Positions 8,041 to 15,947 of a stretch of DNA of 64,000 bases are shown piece after piece. The stretch lies in contig CAYOYK010000008.1 in assembly GCA_964408185.1 (NCBI GenBank), forward strand, positions 1-64,000, read 5' to 3'. The position numbers and the translations under genes are program-made. Source of the DNA: CAYOYK01 sp964408185. Lineage in GTDB: Bacteria; Bacillota; Clostridia; Christensenellales; Aristaeellaceae. The first letter of the stretch is position 1, and the number at the start of each line of letters is the position of its first letter. Under the pieces are notes generated by a model. The model worked only from the letters and a program-made list of their open reading frames with translations, had not been told where the DNA came from and did not search any database.

Positions 8041-9096
8041 TCACTCGCTCACGGCGGTGGCGAAGTAGATGATATCGCTCAGGCTGCGCACGCTGCCCGG
8101 CTCGGTGGAATAGTAATCGCCGTGGAAGGCCAGCGTGGCGGAGCCGCCGCCATCCAAGTTGTAGGCCTGCTGGCAATTCAGCTCCAGCATAATGCTGGCA
8201 AGGTTTTGCAGGCTGACGCCCTCGCTGGTATCGCTGCGGCCTGTGACCACCACCAGCACGTAGCTCAGCGGGCCGACCTGCCCGATGGCCGCGCGCGGCT
8301 CGGTGATATCGGGGTTGGTGGAGATGATAAACTTATCCGGCATCGGCTGCACCGCGCCGTCCTTGATGAGCGCCGGGCCGAAGTACAGCGAGTTATAGAT
8401 GGTATGCTCCGCTTGCAGGGCTTTGATTTCCTCCTCCTGCGTGCTCTTGCCGCGCATCACCAAATGGAAGTCTCCGTTCTCGTCGATAAGGCAGTAGTCG
8501 AAGGAACTGGAGTATTTTTCGCGCCACGTTTCGCCCTGCCGCACAATATAGCCGGTGGTTTTCTGATCGTTATTGTAATAATCGCCGCTGATGGCGACCA
8601 CGGCGTTGTAGCTCTGCGCCATGGTTACGGCGGGCAGCGTGCGCCCGGAGCCGAGCGTGCCGGCCAAGCCGGTGCGGAGCTGGCTGGGATCGGCGATCTG
8701 CACATAGGCGATAAACACATCGCTGTCAAACATACGGCGCTGCTCCAGCGTGACGCGCAGGCTCTGGTCCTCGTAGCCGGTCTCGGTGTAGGATTCTTCG
8801 GGGGCGATCGGCCCGGCGCTCATGTCGATGGGCAGCGGCTCCAAGCCCGCCATCGAGAGGCCGTTGGCCATGGCGGCGTCCACCACGCCGACGTCGGACG
8901 CGCCGGCCTCGGCCAGCACGCCGCGGCGCGCGGCGGAGGTCTCGTCGTAGGGGACAAACTCCTCCTCGTCGTCCACACTCAGGGCCCCGGCCTTGGCGGT
9001 ATCCAGCATTTCGCCGGAGGGAATCAAAAACCAGACGGACAGGGCCATCAGCAGTACCAGCACCGTCAGCGCCCGATAGAGGGAAGCAGCTTTCAT
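8041..9096 (-). CDS. Phosphodiester glycosidase (NAGPA) family exported protein
   Basis: 351 residues. An N-terminal hydrophobic segment (about 9-26, YRALTVLVLLMALSVWFLIP) anchors or exports it, and an acidic linker (about 40-100) follows. The C-terminal domain is of the NAGPA/phosphodiester-alpha-GlcNAcase type, with AISGDYYNND, FGPALIKDG, PRAAIGQVG, VVVTGRSDTSEGVS and the strongly conserved NLDGGGSATL near the end. Family members act outside the membrane on phosphodiester-linked sugars of the wall or teichoic acids, or on exopolysaccharide; the exact substrate here is unknown. First gene of the minus-strand run, behind its own promoter. Confidence 0.85.
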   Translation of the reverse strand: MKAASLYRALTVLVLLMALSVWFLIPSGEMLDTAKAGALSVDDEEEFVPYDETSAARRGVLAEAGASDVGVVDAAMANGLSMAGLEPLPIDMSAGPIAPEESYTETGYEDQSLRVTLEQRRMFDSDVFIAYVQIADPSQLRTGLAGTLGSGRTLPAVTMAQSYNAVVAISGDYYNNDQKTTGYIVRQGETWREKYSSSFDYCLIDENGDFHLVMRGKSTQEEEIKALQAEHTIYNSLYFGPALIKDGAVQPMPDKFIISTNPDITEPRAAIGQVGPLSYVLVVVTGRSDTSEGVSLQNLASIMLELNCQQAYNLDGGGSATLAFHGDYYSTEPGSVRSLSDIIYFATAVSE

Positions 9097-9131
9097 AAAA
9101 AGGATCCTTTCTGTTACGGATTTACACGGCT

Positions 9132-9160
9132 ATTATACATGATTCGTACACGCGTCGCAA
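9132..9160 (-). promoter_or_regulatory. sigma-A-like promoter for the NAGPA-type gene
   Basis: On the minus strand: TTGCGA (9155-9160), 17-nt spacer, perfect TATAAT (9132-9137), 36 nt before the start codon. Confidence 0.7.
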
Positions 9161-9231
9161 GCTGTTTTGGCGCGCGTCGGCGGCCTCTGACAGCATTTGA
9201 CACGTCGCCTGTGATTCCTCTATTTGCCCGC

Positions 9232-9260
9232 TTGACAAGCCTCGCTCCACCTTCTACAAT
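9232..9260 (+). promoter_or_regulatory. sigma-A-like promoter for pyrG
   Basis: Perfect TTGACA (9232-9237), 17-nt spacer, TACAAT (9255-9260), 34 nt before the start. The leader is short, and I see no pyrG-type attenuator or C-rich initial transcript. Confidence 0.8.
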
Positions 9261-9293
9261 AAAGCGGAAAGTCATAGATAGGAGCGGTGCGAT

Positions 9294-10883
9294 ATGAAGT
9301 ACGTATTCATTACCGGCGGCGTGGTGTCCTCGCTGGGCAAGGGGCTGACGGCCGGCTCGCTGGGACGGCTGCTCAAGGCGCGCGGATACCGCGTATCCAT
9401 GCAAAAGCTGGACTTGTATTACAACGTGGAGCCGGGCTTCCTGAGCCCCTTGGAGCACGGCGAGGCCTTCATCACGGACGACGGCACCGCCGCCGACCTC
9501 GACTTGGGCCATTACGAGCGCTTTGTGGATATCACCCTCACGGGCGCGGCCAGCTCCACCACGGGCAAGATCCACCGCAGCATCGCCGACCGAGAGCTGC
9601 GCGGCGAGTACCGCGGCTCCACCATCCAAGCGATTCCGCACGTCGCCAACGAGATCAAGCAGACCATCCGCGAGGTTGCCGCGCGGGCCGAGGCCGATGT
9701 GGCGATTGTGGAAATCGGCGGCACGGTGGGCGATATGGAGGCCGCCGTTTATCTGGAGGCCATCCGCCAGATGCGTTGGGAGTGCCCCTCGCCGAACGAC
9801 TGCTGCTATATCCATGTCACGCTGATGCCTTATATTTCAACCGCCAGCGAGCTAAAGACCAAGCCGACGCAGCACAGCGTCAAATCCCTGCGCTCGCTGG
9901 GCATTCAGCCGGATGTGATCGTCTGCCGCACCGAGCACCCCATGACCAGCGAGGGCAAGGACAAGATCGCCCTGTTCTGCAACGTCAAAACCGGTAATGT
10001 GATCCAGAACATGGACGTCGAGAACCTCTACGAGCTGCCCCTCGTACTGGAGAAGGAAGGCTTTGCGTCCATCGTGCTGCGCGAGCTGGGGCTGGAGGAT
10101 CGCCCGGCCGATTTGGCGGACTGGCAGGCGCTGTGCGAGCGCTCCCGCGCCGCCAACTGGGAGCTGGACGTGGCGCTGGTGAGCAAGTACGTCACCGTGC
10201 CGGACGCGTGCCTATCCGTCACCGAGGCGCTGCACCACGCCGCCATCGAAAAAGGGATGAAGCTGCGCATTCACTATATCGACTCCGAGACCATCACCGC
10301 CGAGAATGCCGCCGCCGTGCTGGGCGCCTGCCGCGCCATCGTGATACCGGGCGGCTACGGGGACCGCGGCACAAACGGCATGCTGTACGCGGCGCGCTAC
10401 GCCCGCGAGCACAAAACGCCCTTCTTGGCGATTGGCTTCGGCATGCAGCTCTCCGTGGTGGAGGCGGTGCGGGACCTGCTGGGCGTGGCCGACGCGGCCT
10501 CCACGGAGGTTGACCCCGCCACGGCGCACCCGGTGGCGCATATCCCCGTTGACCGCGTGTGCGAAAACGACAGCCGCGGAGCGACCCGCATGGGCGCGAT
10601 GCGCGTCAAGCTCGCGCCCGGCATGCTGCGCGATGTGTACGGCGCGGACGCCATTACCGAGCGGCACAGCAACCGCTACGAAATCGACCGCGCCTACGTG
10701 GAGCCCCTTGCGGAAAAGGGCTTCCGCATGGTGGGGGAGAGCGAGCGCGGCGGCTACCCGGAGGCCTTTGAGGTGGAGGAACATCCGTTCTACGCGGCGG
10801 TGGTGTATCATCCGGAGTACATCAGCCGTCCGGGCAAGCCGCACCCGCTGTTTACGGCGCTGCTGGCGGCCGCCGGGGCGTAA
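9294..10883 (+). CDS. pyrG: CTP synthase with substituted glutaminase nucleophile
   Basis: 529 residues, normal for CTP synthase (UTP + ATP + amide nitrogen to CTP). The synthase domain is well conserved: FITGGVVSSLGKGLTAGSLG, EHGEAFITDDG, DLDLGHYERF, VEIGGTVGDMEA and TKPTQHSVKSLRSLG. The C-terminal class I glutamine amidotransferase domain is also present (PGGYGDRG; ERHSNRYE; YHPEY with His506 and Glu508 of the triad). The nucleophile motif, normally GICLGMQ, reads AIGFGMQ: Gly381 (codon GGC at 10434-10436) replaces the catalytic Cys. By family knowledge this should abolish glutamine hydrolysis and leave at most an ammonia-dependent enzyme. ATG 9294 follows TAGGAG at 9279-9284. Whether another pyrG exists cannot be seen here. 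Confidence 0.9.
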   Translation: MKYVFITGGVVSSLGKGLTAGSLGRLLKARGYRVSMQKLDLYYNVEPGFLSPLEHGEAFITDDGTAADLDLGHYERFVDITLTGAASSTTGKIHRSIADRELRGEYRGSTIQAIPHVANEIKQTIREVAARAEADVAIVEIGGTVGDMEAAVYLEAIRQMRWECPSPNDCCYIHVTLMPYISTASELKTKPTQHSVKSLRSLGIQPDVIVCRTEHPMTSEGKDKIALFCNVKTGNVIQNMDVENLYELPLVLEKEGFASIVLRELGLEDRPADLADWQALCERSRAANWELDVALVSKYVTVPDACLSVTEALHHAAIEKGMKLRIHYIDSETITAENAAAVLGACRAIVIPGGYGDRGTNGMLYAARYAREHKTPFLAIGFGMQLSVVEAVRDLLGVADAASTEVDPATAHPVAHIPVDRVCENDSRGATRMGAMRVKLAPGMLRDVYGADAITERHSNRYEIDRAYVEPLAEKGFRMVGESERGGYPEAFEVEEHPFYAAVVYHPEYISRPGKPHPLFTALLAAAGA

Positions 10884-10909
10884 CCCCTGTAACAACCGCC
10901 GCGCGGGCT

Positions 10910-10938
10910 TTGCGGCGCGTCGCGCCGTATGGTATACT
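10910..10938 (+). promoter_or_regulatory. sigma-A-like promoter before the CotH-family gene
   Basis: TTGCGG (10910-10915), 17-nt spacer, TATACT (10933-10938). It overlaps the first in-frame ATG (10929), which argues that translation starts further downstream. Confidence 0.6.
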
Positions 10939-13900
10939 GGCGGAGAGACGGTTCGCCCGCGCGAACGCCCGATAGGGCCTTGCCGGCCGAGCCGCCGTCG
11001 GCCTTCTGTTTGGAACGAAAGGAGGCGTTTGGTACGCAACCCAACCCTATTCCGCAAAAGCGGCCCACCAAGGACTATGCGCCGCGCAAGCGCAAAAGCC
11101 GCATCCTATCCATATTGCCGTGGCTGCTGCTCTTCGTCGCGCTGCTCGCGGTGATGTACTTTATCTTCCCCAAGGAGGCGGGGCGCTCCAGCGGAACCAC
11201 CATCTACGACGGGCTGATCATCAGCGAGGTCATGGCGGCTAATTCCTCCGCCGTGCCGGACGAGACGGGTGAGTTCTACGATTGGCTGGAGATTTACAAC
11301 GGCACGGGCGCGGACGTGAACATGGAGGGCGTTATGCTCACCAACCGCACGGATCGCATCTGCTTCCCGTTCCCGTCCATGATCCTCAAGGCGGGCGAGC
11401 GGGTGATTGTATTCGCGTCGGACAGCTATCAGCTGGATACCGACAAGCCCCTGCACGGCAAGTTTAAGATTTCGTCCGTGGGCGACCACATTTATATGTA
11501 CGATCCCGATATGTACCTGATCGACGAGCTGGTTACGCCGACGCTCCTCAGCGATGAGAGCTACGCTTGGGTCGGCAACGACGATACGGGCGCGCGCATC
11601 TACGCCGAGACCACGTATTACAGCCCCGGCTACGAGAACAACGAGGCGGGCTTTGTGGCGTACCGCGCCGATAACTCCGTGGAGGGCGGCACGCTGATCC
11701 TCAACGAAATCTGCCCCGCGCCTCGGCTGGGCGTCCCGGACGACAGCGGCGAGATCTGCGACTGGGTGGAGCTGTACAACACCACCGATCAGCCCATCAG
11801 CCTTGCGGGCTATGCGCTCAGCGACAAGGAAAACAAGCCGCTGAAGTGGCATTTTCCCGCGGGGGCGGTCATCCCGGCCAACGGCTACTACCTTGTGTTC
11901 TGCTCCGGCAAGGATTACCTGCAGGAGAACGGCATTCCGCATACCAACTTCTCCCTCAGCGCGGAGCGCGAGACCGTGGTGCTCAGCGATTCGCAGGGGC
12001 GCTTGGTGGACCGCGTGTCCATTGAAAACGTGCCCGCCGATTATTCCGTCGGCCGGGACGAGACGGGCGCGTGGACGCTCTTTCAGCAATCCACGCCGAC
12101 GCTGAGCAACGATTTGGAGGGCCAGAACAGGGCGGATGAGATCTTCCGCGCCTTTAACCCCACGGGGGTCATCCTCAGCGAGGTGATGGCCTCCAACAAC
12201 ACCACGGTGCTGGGCGCGTCCGCGCGCACCTGCGACTATATCGAGCTGTACAATTCCTCCTCGCAGACTGTCGATCTGAGCAACTATGGCCTGAGCGACA
12301 GCGTGACCCGGCCGCGCAAATGGCAGTTCCCGCTGGGGGCTGCCATTGAGCCGGGCGCGTATTTGATCGTCTATTTGGACGGACAGAGCGACCTGACGAC
12401 CTTTCAGGAGATGCACGCCAACTTTAAGCTGACCCGCGCGGGCGGAGAAACCGTGACATTTTGCGACCCAACCGGCAAGGTGCTGGATCGCCTTGCGCTT
12501 TCGCTGATTCCTACCGATCACAGCTACGGCCGCACGCTGGGTGTGAGCGGCTTATTTTACTACGACGTTCCCACGCCCGGCGCCGCGAACGGATCGGGCT
12601 ACTATGGCTATGCGAGCAATCCGTCCTTCTCCGTACCGGGCGGCGAATATAAAGGTTCTGTGTCCGTGAGCATCGAGGTGCCCAAGGACACGCAGGTGTA
12701 CTATACAACAGACGGAAGCATTCCCACGCTGGACAGCACGCTCTACACGGGCGAGGCCTTTGAGATCAGCGCCGTGCGCGTGCTCCGCGCCCGCGCCTTT
12801 GACGCGAGCGGCCGCCTTCAGCCCAGCGAGATCATCACCCAGACCTACCTGCTGAACGTGTATCACTCGTTCCCCATCGTATCGGTGGTCACGGATCCCG
12901 ACCAGCTGTGGAACGAGACCAACGGCATGCTGACCGTGGGCCCCAACGTGGATAAGAGCAAGGGCATCCCGTTCAAAAACACCGTCTACCGCGAGGTTGG
13001 CAAGATCGCGCGGCCCGGACACATAGAAATGTACGCCCTCGACGGCACGCAGATGCTCTCGCAGGATATGGAGTTTGCCTTGCAGGGCCAGTACAGCCTT
13101 GATATGCCGCAAAAGACATTCAAGGTCAAGGCCAAGGCCAAGTACGGCAACAAGTACTTTGACGCCAAGCTGTTTGAGGACCGGGATTTTACGCAGTACC
13201 GCAGCTTTGTGCTGCGCAACAGCGGCAACGACTGCGTGTGGACGCGCCTGAACGACGGCCTGCAATCCCGCCTGATCGACCGCTTTAACGAGGTGACGGA
13301 TACCCCCAGCGATGTGATCCATCAGGCGTGGAAGCCGGTGGTGGTGTATCTGAACGGCTACTACTGGGGCCACTACAACCTGCGCGAGCGAGTGGACAGA
13401 TACTTTGTGGCGCAGCATGAGGGCCTTACGCTGGAGGAGGCCGACGGCATGGACATCCTGGAGGCCAGCGGCAAGGTGTGCTTTGGCAGCAAGGATGAGT
13501 ACAGCGCGATGATTAAGCATGTTAAAAGCAGCTCGCCCGGCACCAGCGACAGCGATTTGCAATACATCCTCGATCGCATTGATGTGGATAATTACTTTGA
13601 TTACATGGCCTTTGAGATGTTCTTTGGCAACTCCGACCCCGGCAACATTCGCTTTTACAAGCTCAAGGCCGAGGGCAGCAAGTGGAAGTGGATATTCTAC
13701 GATGCGGATTACGGCCTGTTCCAGAGCAAGTTCAACTCGCCCAAGAGCTATCTCAAGCAGAGCGGCGCGGGCCAGCAGAACATTGACAACACGCTTTTCC
13801 GCAAGCTGATGGAAAACCACGAGATGCAGGCCAAGTTCCTCGCAAGGCTGGGCGAGATCTTCCAAGTGTTCACCACGGACTTTATGCTCGACGAGCTGAA

Positions 13901-14171
13901 CACCATGGCTGACCTGCTGGAGCCGGAGATGACCATGCACTTTAACCGCTGGGCGGAGGAGAACGACAAGGCCATCAACATCGACTCGCCCACCAACCCG
14001 CAGGGCGCGCTGCGCTACTGGTACTCTCGTTTGGACTATACGCGCAACGTCATTAAAAAGCGGCCGACCTATCTGTACGAAATGGTGCAGGAGCAGTTTG
14101 CGCTGACCGATGACGAAATGACAGCCTACTTCGGGCCTAAGCCGCAAATGCCCGCGGACGCCAAGCTGTAA
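10929..14171 (+). CDS. Membrane-anchored CotH kinase-family protein with three lamin-tail domains
   Basis: Up to 1080 residues. Order: basic N-terminus, membrane anchor (about 60-80), three lamin-tail-like (LTD) domains (about 96-215, 256-385, 413-545, opening with ISEVMA or LNEICP), a chitobiase C-terminal-like beta domain (about 563-640, YYTTDGSIPTLDS), and a CotH kinase-like domain (about 643-1000) with NGYYWGHYNLRERVDRY, FFGNSDPGNIRFYK and WIFYDADYGLF. CotH proteins are atypical kinases, first known from the spore coat. The catalytic part would lie outside the membrane. First of a DUF4956/VTC cluster known to recur in bacteria. The start is unclear: ATG 10929 lies inside the promoter, while GGAGG at 11021-11025 is followed in frame only by ACG (11034) or ATT (11049). 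Confidence 0.85.
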   Translation: MVYWRRDGSPARTPDRALPAEPPSAFCLERKEAFGTQPNPIPQKRPTKDYAPRKRKSRILSILPWLLLFVALLAVMYFIFPKEAGRSSGTTIYDGLIISEVMAANSSAVPDETGEFYDWLEIYNGTGADVNMEGVMLTNRTDRICFPFPSMILKAGERVIVFASDSYQLDTDKPLHGKFKISSVGDHIYMYDPDMYLIDELVTPTLLSDESYAWVGNDDTGARIYAETTYYSPGYENNEAGFVAYRADNSVEGGTLILNEICPAPRLGVPDDSGEICDWVELYNTTDQPISLAGYALSDKENKPLKWHFPAGAVIPANGYYLVFCSGKDYLQENGIPHTNFSLSAERETVVLSDSQGRLVDRVSIENVPADYSVGRDETGAWTLFQQSTPTLSNDLEGQNRADEIFRAFNPTGVILSEVMASNNTTVLGASARTCDYIELYNSSSQTVDLSNYGLSDSVTRPRKWQFPLGAAIEPGAYLIVYLDGQSDLTTFQEMHANFKLTRAGGETVTFCDPTGKVLDRLALSLIPTDHSYGRTLGVSGLFYYDVPTPGAANGSGYYGYASNPSFSVPGGEYKGSVSVSIEVPKDTQVYYTTDGSIPTLDSTLYTGEAFEISAVRVLRARAFDASGRLQPSEIITQTYLLNVYHSFPIVSVVTDPDQLWNETNGMLTVGPNVDKSKGIPFKNTVYREVGKIARPGHIEMYALDGTQMLSQDMEFALQGQYSLDMPQKTFKVKAKAKYGNKYFDAKLFEDRDFTQYRSFVLRNSGNDCVWTRLNDGLQSRLIDRFNEVTDTPSDVIHQAWKPVVVYLNGYYWGHYNLRERVDRYFVAQHEGLTLEEADGMDILEASGKVCFGSKDEYSAMIKHVKSSSPGTSDSDLQYILDRIDVDNYFDYMAFEMFFGNSDPGNIRFYKLKAEGSKWKWIFYDADYGLFQSKFNSPKSYLKQSGAGQQNIDNTLFRKLMENHEMQAKFLARLGEIFQVFTTDFMLDELNTMADLLEPEMTMHFNRWAEENDKAINIDSPTNPQGALRYWYSRLDYTRNVIKKRPTYLYEMVQEQFALTDDEMTAYFGPKPQMPADAKL

Positions 14172-14179
14172 CGCGAAGG

Positions 14180-14208
14180 TTGCATTTGTTACAAACATGC
14201 GGTACAAT
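14180..14208 (+). promoter_or_regulatory. sigma-A-like promoter before the DUF4956 gene
   Basis: TTGCAT (14180-14185), 17-nt spacer, TACAAT (14203-14208), 60 nt before the start. It would let the DUF4956 and VTC genes be expressed apart from the CotH gene. Confidence 0.55.
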
Positions 14209-14268
14209 CACCCTCGGATATCCACCGCCATTGGCGGATGAACCTAATACCAAGGAGGCGCTCTTCCT

Positions 14269-14961
14269 ATGCTTACTCTGCTCACCTCCGTGACCGAATC
14301 TGCCGCTACTGGCGTAACCGGGCTGGCCGCCCAGTTTAAGTCCATCTCGCCGACGGATCTGTTTATCTCCATCGGGCTGGGCTTCGTGGTGGGCCTTATC
14401 ATCGCGCTGGTCTACCGCAAGACCTACCGCGGCGTGCTGTACAGCCCGTCGTTTGCCATCACGCTGATTATGCTCACGCTCATCACCACACCTGTGGTCA
14501 TGTGCATCAAGAGCGATATCGCGCTGTCGATGGGCATGGTCGGCGCGCTGTCCATCGTGCGCTTTCGCACCGCCGTCAAGGATCCCATGGACACCGCCTA
14601 CATGTTTTGGGCGCTGACGATGGGCATTCTGCTGGGCGCGGGCCTGCACCTGATCGCCCTGATCGTGGTGCTGATTATCGCGGTGCTCATGTTCATCCTG
14701 TCCATCGCAAAGTTCAATCAGGCCAACGCTTACCTGCTGGTGCTCCATTATGACGAGTACTGCGAGCAGTCCATCAACGCCGAGCTGCGCCGCTCCGTAA
14801 AGAGCTCCAAGCTCCGCAGCAAAACGCTCACCCGCGCCGGGGCCGAGATGACCTACGAGGTGCGCCTGAGCGAGCGCCACGAGGTCGTGGCCCGCATGCT
14901 GGATATCGAGGGCGTACACGATGCGACATTGGTCGCCTGCCAGAGCGAGGTTGGCGCGTAA
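14269..14961 (+). CDS. DUF4956 membrane protein
   Basis: 230 residues with three to four membrane helices in the first half (about 30-50, 62-82, 84-105, 118-146), then a soluble C-terminal half with ferredoxin-like character. The conserved DUF4956 segment GMVGALSIVRFRTAVKDP follows the second helix. Function is not established; the family is found beside VTC-domain and CotH proteins and is presumed to form the membrane part of a polyphosphate-related or envelope complex. A good AAGGAGG ribosome-binding site precedes ATG 14269, and the VTC gene begins 30 nt after its stop. Confidence 0.88.
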   Translation: MLTLLTSVTESAATGVTGLAAQFKSISPTDLFISIGLGFVVGLIIALVYRKTYRGVLYSPSFAITLIMLTLITTPVVMCIKSDIALSMGMVGALSIVRFRTAVKDPMDTAYMFWALTMGILLGAGLHLIALIVVLIIAVLMFILSIAKFNQANAYLLVLHYDEYCEQSINAELRRSVKSSKLRSKTLTRAGAEMTYEVRLSERHEVVARMLDIEGVHDATLVACQSEVGA

Positions 14962-14991
14962 GCCGAGCGCGGCCGCGAGGAGGGGTGTGGA

Positions 14992-15696
14992 TTGGCCATT
15001 GCGGTGCCGCTGCGGCACGAGCTTAAATTCTTTATCAATCTGGAGGAATACCATCTGCTCTCGCACGCGCTGGATCATGTGCTCCACCGCGATCCCAACG
15101 GGGACGAGAATAACGAGTATCACATCCGGTCGCTGTACTTTGATACCGTCTACGATACCGCCATGTATGACAAGCTGTCCGGCGTGAAGGATCGGGACAA
15201 GTACCGCATTCGCATCTATAATTTTTCGGATCGGTTCATCCGCATCGAGTGCAAGACGAAGGTGGGCAGCCTGATCTCCAAGCGCTCGCTGGGCATCCCC
15301 CGCCTGCTGGCGGAGCAGCTGATCGCGGGCGACCCTACGGGGCTGGAGCGCACGCGCAGCGGCCTGCTGCGCGATGTGTACCGCGAGATGAAGCTCAACT
15401 ACCTGCATCCCGTGGTGATTGTGGACTACGTGCGCGAGGCCTACCTGCACGACGCGGAGGAGGTTCGCATCACGTTTGACAAGCAGCTCCGCAGCGGGCT
15501 TGGCTCCACGGACATGTTCAACCCCTACGTGCCCACCGTGTCGCCCTTCGACCATGACGAGATGATTCTGGAGGTCAAGTTTAACCAGTTCCTCCCGCCC
15601 TACATCCGCGATCTGCTGTGCACCTACGTGCGCAGCGCGCAAAACAGCGCGATTTCCAAGTATGTCTGGTGCCGTCGGTTTGAGGGGTTTGAGTGA
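14992..15696 (+). CDS. VTC-domain protein (polyphosphate polymerase type)
   Basis: 234 residues, essentially one VTC domain, the tunnel fold (triphosphate tunnel metalloenzyme-like) that in yeast Vtc4 makes polyphosphate from ATP. The basic and acidic tunnel residues are present in order: RHELKFFIN, DKYRIRIYNF, RIECKTKVGSLISKRSL, VIVDYVREAY, VRITFDKQLRS and MILEVKFNQFLP. The start is TTG 14992, 6-7 nt after GAGGAGGGG (14977-14985); no ATG or GTG in frame fits better. Third gene of the CotH/DUF4956/VTC cluster, followed by a terminator. Polyphosphate synthesis itself is an inference from the family. Confidence 0.88.
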   Translation: MAIAVPLRHELKFFINLEEYHLLSHALDHVLHRDPNGDENNEYHIRSLYFDTVYDTAMYDKLSGVKDRDKYRIRIYNFSDRFIRIECKTKVGSLISKRSLGIPRLLAEQLIAGDPTGLERTRSGLLRDVYREMKLNYLHPVVIVDYVREAYLHDAEEVRITFDKQLRSGLGSTDMFNPYVPTVSPFDHDEMILEVKFNQFLPPYIRDLLCTYVRSAQNSAISKYVWCRRFEGFE

Positions 15697-15741
15697 GGCC
15701 CTCTGCCGACCGAACAGGTTGCAGGTGAAAAGAGCAAGTCT

Positions 15742-15768
15742 CAACAAAGTGGCCTCGCCGCTTTGTTG
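15742..15768 (+). terminator. Hairpin after the VTC gene
   Basis: Arms CAACAAAG...GGC (from 15742) and GCC...CTTTGTTG (to 15768) with one internal mismatch and a 3-nt loop. It stands just before a second, better terminator. Confidence 0.5.
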
Positions 15769-15777
15769 ACACATTGA

Positions 15778-15801
15778 GCCGCCCCCGTGTGGGCGGCTTT
15801 T
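15778..15801 (+). terminator. Rho-independent terminator of the CotH/VTC cluster
   Basis: 7-bp GC stem GCCGCCC (15778-15784) with GGGCGGC (15791-15797), followed by TTTT. Confidence 0.8.
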
Positions 15802-15838
15802 GCGTTGCCTCTCTCCGATAAAACGTTTTCATCAGCGC

Positions 15839-15867
15839 TTGTATTCATCCATAGGATTTGTTACAAT
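15839..15867 (+). promoter_or_regulatory. sigma-A-like promoter of the giant PAS/GGDEF/EAL gene
   Basis: TTGTAT (15839-15844), 17-nt spacer, TACAAT (15862-15867). The resulting leader is about 75 nt; I could not recognise a c-di-GMP riboswitch in it. Confidence 0.6.
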
Positions 15868-15947
15868 GGTCACAGCGGGCCGCCGGAACGGCGGTCGATT
15901 GTTGATAAGCTCAATTCGGTATCCCATGCGAAAGGCAGATCCGGCCG

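Noticed and set aside
15868..15947. c-di-GMP riboswitch in the leader of the GGDEF/EAL gene
   Set aside because: No recognisable GEMM core or tetraloop receptor; leader too short.
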